From the NCBI RefSeq assembly GCF_047496725.1, contig NC_132970.1, positions 10,685,501 through 10,749,500 of the forward strand: a stretch of DNA of 64,000 bases, written 5' to 3'. The notes under the pieces were generated by a model that saw only the letters and a list, made by a program, of their open reading frames with translations, had not been told where the DNA came from and searched no databases. Origin of the DNA: Anoplolepis gracilipes (lineage: Eukaryota > Arthropoda > Insecta > Hymenoptera > Formicidae). The position numbers and the translations under genes were made by a program. Shown piece after piece: positions 49,694 to 61,344 of the stretch. The first letter of the stretch is position 1. Each line of letters starts with the position of its first letter.

Positions 49694-50677
49694 GAAACAT
49701 ATATATATATATATATATATGTAACATATTTTTTAGTAAGATATAACTTTTAACAACTGTAATAATGTTCAACGTTGTCAAAAGTAAAAAATTGTATTTA
49801 GTTCGATAAATAATCATTTGGTTTCGATTCCTCACTCGATTATTAAAATTATCATGGCGCGAGAAACTCTGTTGGTACATTTGACATGCTAGAAAACAGA
49901 TTCAACATTCAACGCTATCTAGTGGTAGCCTACTAATAGACGATGAACAGTATGAGAATAAAAAAAAAGTCGTAAACTCTTCGAACAAGACAGAGTGGCG
50001 AGTGAGGTGGAGTGAGGCGAAGAGCATTGACTGATTTGATACGGAACAGCAAGTACGAATCGAGTCGGAGTTTTGTCGAACGATGCGTTGAATTGTCCTT
50101 TTTTACGACGAATTATACACTTCGTTGTACGTGCGAATGGATGCGAGATTCGCGAAACGTCACAGTGGCATCGGCGCGAATTTACAGTGAGCGTCTTTGT
50201 AATTTTACATCGCTTTGTGATTTTTATGATTTGACATATCCCGAGTTCCGTATTTTCAACGCTGCGCATTAATTAAATAGTTGACCTACGTAATTATCCG
50301 GGATGTAATTTGTATCGTGAGATATTTTTTCAATCTGACGTTTACAGTAAACGTCACATTACACGGTCTATAAATTGTACTACCACTCTAATTAAAGATA
50401 CCTGGTCAAAATATACAATTAATTACATGTAATATACATTTATATATCTGTTAGATAAGATATATTTTATTTACATAAACATCGGTTATTCAATGACATA
50501 ACAGGGCGAAATAAATAACTCTCTTTTTATTTTTGTCAAAATGGACATTAATTTTTGTCAATAGTGCTTTTATGTTGATATTATTTTGTAATAAAGCTTA
50601 TAAATTATAGGTGAAATTATATCATGGTGATATTCGACATATAAGTGCTATCTGAGGAGGAGACAAAAATCAGCAAC

Positions 50678-51381
50678 ATGACTGAAGGTTGGTTATTCAA
50701 GTATTTTATACAATAATAAATTTATAAACTAATGAATTTATTCATCACAGGTGCAGAAATCCAACCGAATGCGGGAAATGAGCCCCAGACAGGTAAGTTA
50801 CTATTTTATTGATGATTTGTATATATGCACACAATTGGATACCAAACCTGATATAATTGAGTTAGTATTTGTTATAGATATCTATATTATGTTACATAAT
50901 AGAAGGGTTTTATTTTTTTAATCTATTTTTTATTATGTTCATGATTGTTTCATTAAACAGAGGAAATATCTTTATACTAGATAATCATATCACAAATATT
51001 AATATAAGTAAATATAGTTAATGATCTTCTAAAATTAATATTTTATTGAGATGCAAAAGAAATTTAAAAAATATTTTGTATATCTTTAAGTATCAGTATA
51101 TTAAAGCAAAAACTTAAAATTTGATGAAAATGGATTTATAAATAGATAGAAACTTTAAAGAACATATATTATACTTTTACAGAAGCCTTAGAACCAAGAG
51201 CTACAAATAGCGAAGGATTACATGAAGGAGCGGTGGAATCAACATCGCAAACTGCTATTGAATCTATGCAAGAGCTTCTTACAGTTCATGGAACTATGCA
51301 AGGAGAAAGCAGTGATGCAGTTAGCATTTATACTGCAAGTACCTCGATATCTGGTAACGGTAAGTAGATTTTAATAATAAA

Positions 51382-51412
<31 letters not shown>

Positions 51413-54400
51413 TAAATAATTGCATTACTTTTTTAGAATCAAGTTCAAGTAGAGTTAGTGCAATAACTGTCGTGTTACCTTGGGGTGCTCAAAAGGAGAC
51501 AGTGAAGCCACAGCAAATAGGAGACATGGATCTAAGGCCAGGAGAGTATGTGATGCGTATCTTGTTTGCGGAATTTACCTCACAGGCGGAAAAAAAGATG
51601 GAAGCCGTCATGACGGAACATGTAAGTGATCATTGAAACAATTGTTGAAGTAACACTGTTTGAATGCTTTATTTTCAGGAAAAACAATTATCAAAAGTGT
51701 TGCAAAGGGGAGAAGATCCACAATTTGATCAACTCTTATCAGCTTTTGGCTCCGTTGCCGAGCACTGTTTGCCGTCAATATTAAAAGCACTCTTTAATTG
51801 GTACGAACGTCAACTTGTAGAACAAGGCGGTGATCATAAGAAACCTGCTCCTGGGAAGGAAGACCAAAAAGGAAAAAGGTAATTATTAAAATTAAAAAGA
51901 ATGTATTTTACAGATATTAATAACAAATGCATTATATTTTAGCATTATGTATACAATAGTATCGGGAAGTGTAGAAACAGTGGAAAGAAGTGAAGCAGAT
52001 CTCTTACAAGAGCGTAGAGATCTTGCTGTTGAATTTATATTTTGTTTAATGCTGATTGAGGTTCTACGCCAATTACCATTTCATCCTGGGCATGAAGATT
52101 TAGTAACTTATATCGAAAATATTGCTTTCAAACATTTTAAATATAGAGAAGGCATACAAAATGAACCAAATGCAGCTAATATCCATATTATTGCTGATCT
52201 TTATGCCGAAGTAATCGGAGTTTTGGCGCAATCTAGATTTATGTCAGTGAGAAAACGTTTTATGGTAGAACTCAAAGAATTACGAGCTAAAGAGCCAGGG
52301 CCTCATACTACACAGAGTATTATTTCTCTATTGATGGGGATGAAATTTTTCCGAGTTAAAATGGTACCAATAGAAGAGTTTGAGGCATCATTTCAATTTA
52401 TGCAAGAATGTGCTCAATACTTTTTAGAAGTGAAAGACAAAGATGTTAAACATGCTTTAGCTGGGCTTTTCGTTGAGATACTTGTCCCAGTTGCTGCTGC
52501 AGTAAAAAACGAAGTAAACGTACCATGTCTGAAAAACTTTGTGGAAATGTTGTATTCAACAACATTAGACATGTGTACAAAGTCCAAACACAGACTGGCA
52601 CTTTTTCCATTAGTAACTTGCTTGCTTTGTGTCAGCCAGAAAACGTTCTTTTTACAAAATTGGCATTATTTTTTAGCTATGTGTTTGTCTCACTTGAAGA
52701 ATCGTGATCCAAAGATGTGTCGAGTTGCATTAGGTATGATTAAAAATTTTATATGCATTATTTTCCTAAGAAAGAAAAATGAAAAAGAGAAGTAAATATA
52801 TCTTTATTTGTATTACAGAGGCTTTGTATCGTTTACTCTGGGTTTATATGATACGAATAAAGTGCGAGAGCAATTCGGCTACACAAAGTAGACTACAAAG
52901 CATAGTGAATTCTTTGTTTCCTAAAGGATCAAAGGCGGTAGTACCGCGAGATACTCCATTGAATATTTTCGTAAAGATTATTCAGTTCATCGCACAAGAG
53001 AGACTGGACTTTGCGATGCGCGAAATAGTGTTCGATTTGCTGTCTGTTGGACGACCGGTAAAAATAATATTAACTCCTGAACGTATGAGCATCGGACTTC
53101 GAGCATTCCTCGTTGTAGCCGATAGTTTGCAGCAAAAGGAGGGAGAGCCGCCAATGCCGCGTACTATGGGAGTATTGCCAAGCGGAAACACCATGCGTGT
53201 TAAGAAGACATTCTTAAATAAAGTATATATGTATAATTGATACATGTAATATTTATGCATTTATTAAACATAGCATAATTGCAATTTAATATGCTTTTAT
53301 AATTTAGATGCTGACAGAAGATACTGCACGAAGCATAGGAATGTCTTCGTATTTCCCACATGTACGCCGAGTGTTTGTCGATATCTTGCGTGCGTTGGAT
53401 GTTCATTATGGCAGGCCTCTCATGATGACCAGCACTCAAAATATGAACAAAGAACCAGACGAGATGATCACCGGGGAGCGCAAGCCGCGAATAGATCTCT
53501 TCCGAACCTGCGTTGCCGCTGTTCCACGACTGATTCCTGATGGAATGACCGGTGCAGAATTAGTTGATTTACTGTCTCGTTTGACGGTACACATGGACGA
53601 GGAATTGCGTGCGTTAGCATATCAAAGTTTGCAGACCCTAGTGTTAGATTTTCCCGATTGGCGACAGGACGTCGTGCTTGGATTTACACAGTTCCTAGCT
53701 AGGGACGTGCAAGATACATTCCCGCAGCTTCTCGACAATGGCTCGAGAATGTTGTTGCAACTGCTAACCAGTTGGAAGAATGCTCTTACGAGTTCCAATA
53801 TAAGATCTAAGGAACAATCAGTAGATAACACACGAATGAATATACGAGTGGACGTTGGCATTAAAAAGTGCGAAGCAGGCCAGGTTTGCATTAATTTTTA
53901 GTTTGTAACATTTTGTAAAAATACGTACATGAAATATATGTTTATATTATTTTTTATTCACACAGAAAGTAGAACCGGTGTCGAATATATTCTATCTAGT
54001 AGAAGGATTTGCATTGGTTATGCTCTGCAATTGTCGACTTTATCCTCGAAGACTGGCTGTTCATATCCTTCGCGAAGTTAAACTTTTAATGAAGACTTTA
54101 GGTAACTATATTATACATATTATATCTACAATGCATTATATAAATATATACTTTACATATGTATCATTCTTATAGGAGGACCTGAAGATGATCAGTCTGT
54201 TATTGATGTGATTGATGCTTGCTGTCCCGCCGTTTTGGAAAAATGTTATCCTATGTTACCACCAGCTGAAAAAGCAGCCGCCGCATCTACGTCTAACGTG
54301 GATTTACAATGGATAGCGGATAGAAGTAGTTGCGTTTGGACAGCTGGTAGTATTTAATTTACCATTTTCATATATATGTTTGTACATATGAAACATTATC

Positions 54401-57400
54401 TTTATATTCCCTTTATATTGCAGGATTTCATGATGAAAATAGTACCAAGAGTTCTTCTTCGCTTAATTTAAACGGGGCCGATCCATGGGCCAGTTGTTTA
54501 TTTGCCTTTTTGGAAAAAGATAGAGTACTCACATTATGTCCAAATGCTGTGGCTCATTCTTGGCCCATTGTCTTTACTCGTATAAACTCTCTGTTTTCAG
54601 TAGTGGATCCTACGTAAGTTTAAATTTAAATTTATATCTCTTAATTTATTATTTATACATTTCAATTTTGAAATAATTAAAACTCATTAAATTGTATATA
54701 GTCCGGTAAATGACAACCGAGCTTCATTATTGAGAAGTTCGACAACAGTGAGAAAACCGATAAACGAGAGAGACGTTTATATGCACATCTGGAAAAATTA
54801 TCTGACTTTTGGATATAGAGTGGTTCCACCTGTGCCAAATCCGGTTGTTCGATGTGCCAGTCCAGATCTCAGTCTCAGGTAAGTTAGCATATAAAAATTT
54901 TGTCAGAAGTTTAAATATTCATATATATATCATCTTTACATATTATTATTATTATTTAATTTTTCCAATAGAGCTTCAATTTAAACGATTATTCATGCTT
55001 ATTATGTATCACTCAATAAAAAATACGTGTAATTGTATGGATTGCTACATTCGTTGCAGATATAATTAAATTAATTTAGATTTAATGAATAAAAGCGCAC
55101 GTATAGCTTTTATATCAATGCAAATGCATTTAAGCAAAACACTTTGCTTAAATGTATTTGCATCAACACAAGCTATACGTGCGATTTGTATTTACACGTA
55201 GAGTTTATTGAGATACTCAAATAAGAATGTGAATAATTAAAAGTTCACGTTTAGAATAATATATTAGAGCTTTAAGTGTCTAAGAAAAGTGAATCACACA
55301 GAATAAAATCAATATCACATGGTATCAATTGGTGTTGGGTCATATTTACATCAGTGCCTGTCATTCTATAGAAACGTCTTATTTATTTACTTGTCTCAGG
55401 AAATGTTACATTAAATATTTTACAGAATTATAATATTTATAGTTTTTTTTCTCCATTTTAAATGTTAATCCTGTACACTGGCACAGTTATCGAGTTATAT
55501 TATATTTTTTTACAATATCTTTTTAATTAAATGCACAGAAAATATACCTGATACTATACACAATATATACTCTATTTAATATTGTGCACATTTTACAATG
55601 GCAATTCTGCCGTCACACACACTGCCACCAATTCGTACCAAATTCGCGTTTTGCATTCGGGAGCGGGATCCATATCTGCTCTGTCCTTTTCCTCTATGCA
55701 TATATACACACTTCGCTTTATTTTTCGCAACACTACATCTCTCTCGCATGCTGTCTCCTATCGTTCTATGTCTCGTACATGTACATTTTTCCCTCCCTCT
55801 CTGGGATATTAGAGTAGTAGACTCTCTGAGTAGTAAATAATGTCTGATACAAGGAGCATTGGTGGTACACTGTATTGCATACTCTAGTGGTCAGCATACG
55901 GTGGAGTTTGGTGTGTTGTGCATGAGTAAGGAGTTGAGTCAGAGCCTGGAGAATCTCGGCGGGGCGCAGACCCTGCCGGGTCGGTTCTCTGTACCGTCCA
56001 TTTCCGGCATCTACACTCGTCACAAGCGTACCAGGTGAGCCTGAGAGATTAATAATCGCGAACAAAAACGACCACGCTTCCTTCGATGTCACCCGGGATT
56101 TGAACGGTCGTTGGTAATCGCACTCTATATCTTCCACTGTTGAATCTTTGTCTATTTTCTTACTCTTTTATATAACGCAATACAGTTTGATATTTTTTTT
56201 TCTATTGAACTTTCAGCTTCGTGCTCGAGCTTTCTTACCGGCCTAACAATTCTTTCCGCGCGAACTTATGTATCGCCACCCTTACCTAGCCTCACGACCG
56301 TTCCCGATCGCTTTTTTTTTTCAAAATTAAACTCTGGCGGATATTTTGCGCACACAAAAAATTATTAATCTACAAACTGTATAATAGAAAGTTAATGTAA
56401 CAAACTTGGAAATGATAAAACATAGTAATATTGTTTCCGTAGCTCTTCGCCGGACAGTTTATCCGCGGAACGCGGTGATAACAAATCACCGGGCACAAAC
56501 GCGAGCCCGGCAGCCTTGTACAAGCTGACTGTACCTTTACTAAGATGTGAGGCCGCCGACGTCAGGGATGCTGCGGTGCAGGCAATTGGAAAAGTGAATG
56601 CCGATGCTTTAAAGTAAGCACGTCCTCATTTAAAAAATTCTCTAAGAGTTAGAATAAATTGTAAAACATTTTTCGATTTTATGTTCATGACAGAGACTTG
56701 ATGGAAGAATTGGTTCCTTATATTCGGGAAGCGGTAGATCGGAAACAGGAAAATATGAGGCGGCGAAGAAGGCGCGATGCTTTGAGACTGCAGCTAGTAA
56801 GAGTACTGGAATTAATTGCCGAATACGGAACGTTCGGTATTTGGTGAGTTATACAATCTTATATATATATTTTTTCCTCTGTTTATTTGTTTGCACTCTA
56901 TGAACAAGTTTTAAAAAAATCACCGTAATCTTTTTTCAGCCCAGCGGTTTTAGATCGTGAGACACAATCCTTACATCCTACATTTGTCGAATACATAGAT
57001 GGTGCGCGCATTTATTTAGAAAACGAGACCGATAAGGAAGCACCTGCTGTACGAGATATTAAATTGCACTTTTGTAACTTCATCAGGAAAATGATTAAGA
57101 GTTTTTCACGTAAGTAATTTTATTTGAATAATTCTGAATTTTGAAATAAAATAATGTCTTGAGTAATTTATTATTTTGTTCATTTTTTGTTTTTTTAGTG
57201 GAGACATGTTACACCTTATTGAAGAGGGACTTGAGAAGAAATTTATTTATGCTCTTTGCCAGTTGGGCAGGTGTTTATGGTAAACCGCTTACAAGCACGT
57301 CATCTATGCAAGAGGAGGAAAAATCTTGTACAGAATTGCAACTCTCAGCCTTGCAAGCTATGAGCGGATTACTTTGCTGTGGATCATGCTTTAATCCGCA

Positions 57401-59910
57401 ATCACTTTCAGAAGAAGGCGCCATTTTATATCAATGGTTGGATTCATTACTAGCCAGTAAAGATGAAAAGGTAAATTAATTATTTCTCTCTCGTATAAAT
57501 TTTTATCTGTAAACGTTATTTTCTGTCATCATCTTAATATTTAAAATTATATATATAAAACTAATTAATAGTATACGTATTACATATTGAATTCATTGCC
57601 GGCTGAATTAAGATATCCTATATTTTGTCTAATGTCATACCTCTGTTGCAGATTTATGCACTCGCACGTGAAACCGTTGTATTGTTGCTCGAGGGAAATC
57701 CTGATATTGGTACACTTTTGGATTGGGTAGTGGATCGATGTTATACTGGCGCTCCGCAAGTAGCCGACGGCTGCTTTCTCGCTTTGGCAACAATTTTCAG
57801 CGCCAGGTACGCATAAATTTAAAAATGTATATATCTTAGATATCAATATATCATATAAAATCACGTTTTTATTGAGTAGGGGAAAATATGATATATACAT
57901 ATAGCGAGTAAATACTATAAGACGCATATTTCTGTATCAATGGAAGCGCTGATATAATATCGCGATGTAGTAATAAGACTCGTAAACATTAAGAATGTTT
58001 ATAATTTTGTCTTTTTCAGAGAATATCCTTGCGATCACTACACCAGCGTCATTAATGTCACATTGATGAATACAGGATGTCCTCGTGCTCCGGTCCACGA
58101 TGCGGCGCTTCAACTTCTTCAACTGTTGGATCAACGCTTTTTCGGAAACGTAGGTCCTCTTTCAGCTACAGAACTTGAGGCTGGTAAGTAACTTGTTCTT
58201 CCGTGTGCACTATAATATATCAGTTTTTAACCATCCACTTTTAACACATAGTTTATTCGGTTAATTATAATGAAACGATTTTTTCACTGTATCATAATCT
58301 TCTATTTATTGAAAGCTTTTGCGTTTTCTGACAATTTTTTTGTTGTGAATTGTCAAAGTGCGATTGTTTCGTCGAATTGCATCTACGTGTGAATTCTGAA
58401 ACTGATAAAAAATACAAAACTTCTTTCAAATTGATTGCAAATCTAGTTCGCTTTGTAGAAAAAAAGGAGCGAATATATTTCTCGATTAATGTAATATTCA
58501 TGCATCTATATTTGTCGTTGTTATCTTATCGTTATATTATTATTTACCATACTGCTTTCCATTGCTCGTCATCTGCATAAGAGTTCCATTTCTCCTAACA
58601 TTTGAACGTTTAAACATGCGGATCATCGCTCTGCGAAAATTCTGTCCGCTTGCGCAATAAAAAACAAAATTTATTCCAAAACTCGTGTTGAATAATAAAT
58701 TGCACATTTGTTGCGCCGGAATGAGCCATGTTGGTGATTTGTGATGTTCCTAAGTTTAACAGATATAATAATTATTAGTACTGTAAAATATTAAAAATTA
58801 TATCAAAAAAGTATAATTCAATATATAAATTAACAGTGCAAATCAAAATCTATACTAGATATAATACAATTATTATATAAACTGTGATTTAATAAAGTAT
58901 TAATGGTAGATATATATGTGATGATTGATATTATATCGATCGATTTAACATATTAAATGTAGATACGTACATAAAGAAAAGCGATCACTCTGAGGACGAA
59001 CGATGGCATATTGAGACAGAAGAATGTGCTCGAAACGAGCAGAAGCATTTTCGTAACCTTAGTCTGCGGCATTCTATCTCGAAGAGTCTGAGCTTTATCA
59101 TTGGAAGCATTGGATTCTATAGTCAAAGTTCGTCGGACATGATCAAGTTTGTAAATATTGCGCGCTATCAGAGTATTAAAGATCACTATCATGGTTAAAG
59201 GCAAGGCGAACGTCATGATTGTGTCGAAGGTATTGTAGACATTTGCCCAGGATTCCCATTCATTGTCCAAATCACAGCCAGTCGTGTTCTCATTGGATGT
59301 AGAGAACAGAACTACGGGACTGCACACCGGAATCGCTAATACTGTCAGGCTGATCACTGCGGTCTTCGCTCGGGCGACCGTACATAAAGACTGACGACGA
59401 AGTGGCCATCTGACTGCCACGTACCTTTCGACGGTGAACGCCACTACGAGCCACACGCTAAGGAAACTGCAGAGAGTACTGAGGTAAATGAAGAACTGGC
59501 AGAAGCCCCACCGATTGAACAGATCTACTTGCACCATAGTGAGCCAGACTACAAAGATTGTCACCAGGAAGATGATGTCGCTTATCGCCAACGCACCCAA
59601 ATAAATACTGGATGAGAAATAGCGTAACTTCGTACCGAAGAATACGCATACGGATAGACAGTTGCCCAGTAGACCCAAATGTACGAGAACCGGCGTGTAA
59701 TACCGTTGGATGTCCTGTAGGATCATGTTAGTCGCGTCTTCTTCTATTACTGTACTTTTGTTTCCAACGACCATCCTCGCGTGTCAATTTTAACTTGTCT
59801 GCAATTGTCGTCATCAATGAGAAGAGAAGCAGAATGTAGCAAAACCACGCTGAGCATAACAACTTGCGTCATGCACGATGACCTGCAAGAGCATTAGTAT
59901 TTTATATCGA

Positions 59911-59961
<51 letters not shown>

Positions 59962-61285
59962 AGAATATGGATTTCAAACGCACTTACTCTAATTATAAGC
60001 CATCGAGATTTAGACTGAATTTAGAAACTAAATGAGCAGTCACGTTTCGAAACCTCACATAATTACAAGGACATTTAAAATCAGAGTTTTTTTTAGATAA
60101 ATAATTTTCATATTTTGAATAGAGATAAAAATTATATTTTATTAGATTTATATTTTATAATTAATTTAGAGTATTTCTATTTGAATTGCTTTTCAATAGA
60201 TTTTAATGGAATTAATTTTGTATTGTAACTGTCAAAGTTGTAATTGATTAATTCTCAAGTATCCTCATATGTATGCGTCTGCATTTTAATTTTTAATTTA
60301 ATTCTTAATATAAAAAAATGCAAGCGACATGTGGTATTCCCTATAGATTTCTCAATTATTCAATGATTTTATCAAATAAATGTGTTTTCATGTATTATAA
60401 AATGCAGTATCAGTGTTTACTTTAAAGCATAAGTCTACAAGGAAACAAAGCGCTTATCACGCGCACATGGAAATATTTAACACACAGTAGCTATACTAAC
60501 TTACTATTAATTCAAGTCATTATAATTAAATGAATACTTTGATATTGGTTAAGATAACACTTTATCATCATTAAACTGACAAGAAAAAATTTTTATTACT
60601 CGGTAAATGTTTTTGATACGTTACCTTTTCAACGATAAATTCTAAGTTAAACTAACTAAGAATCACTTTACACTACGATAATAACTACATGAAAAAAATT
60701 CTTATCTATGCTGCAACACTGAAAATCCGATATAGTTTGCCGTTAACTTTGACGTATGTTTTTTGCGAATTATAATGGCACTCGAGTTATAATACCAATA
60801 ATAACAATAGCACGAGTTATAATAACAATAATAGCACAAGCTATAATACTCGTTAAATGCACATAATTGTGCATATTAATGTAGGAGACTATTCTTGATA
60901 TATATTAATATTTGATAAAGGTAATGAAATGGTTAATTCTCTCGAGAATACTCGTTAAAAACTGTTTATACGGAGAAATTCAGTTTCAAATATTTATATT
61001 TTTTCTTACAACTAGTTTCAATTTTAAGTTCTACATTTAATTGAAAATGTGATATAAAAATAAAACTTCGACATAAATCAGTTTGACAGAATAGAAATTT
61101 TTTATACAGAAAGATAAAAAATTTGCTCTCATTGAAGTAATTATAAAAAAATAATTATGCAGGAATTTGTAGTACTATAATAAAATAGTTAGTAGTACTA
61201 TATTAAAATAATTAGTAGTACTATAATAAAATAATTAATTATTAAATATTAATTTACATTAAATATCTTCAGTCAATCTATCTGT

Positions 61286-61344
<59 letters not shown>

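Larger units (their letters stand above)
54879..56442 (+). other. Furry intron with hairpin, CT-rich tract and optional exon
   Basis: Holds an 88-nt hairpin at 55096-55183, a pyrimidine-rich stretch of about 200 bases (55590-55810) and the candidate exon 55888-56034. The remainder is AT-rich and featureless. Confidence 0.5.

Noticed and set aside
55766..56137. 123-residue minus-strand frame (ILQALTQLLTHAQ...) in the furry intron
   Set aside because: It is the antisense shadow of the furry optional exon. The plus strand has matching splice sites and phase; the minus frame has none.
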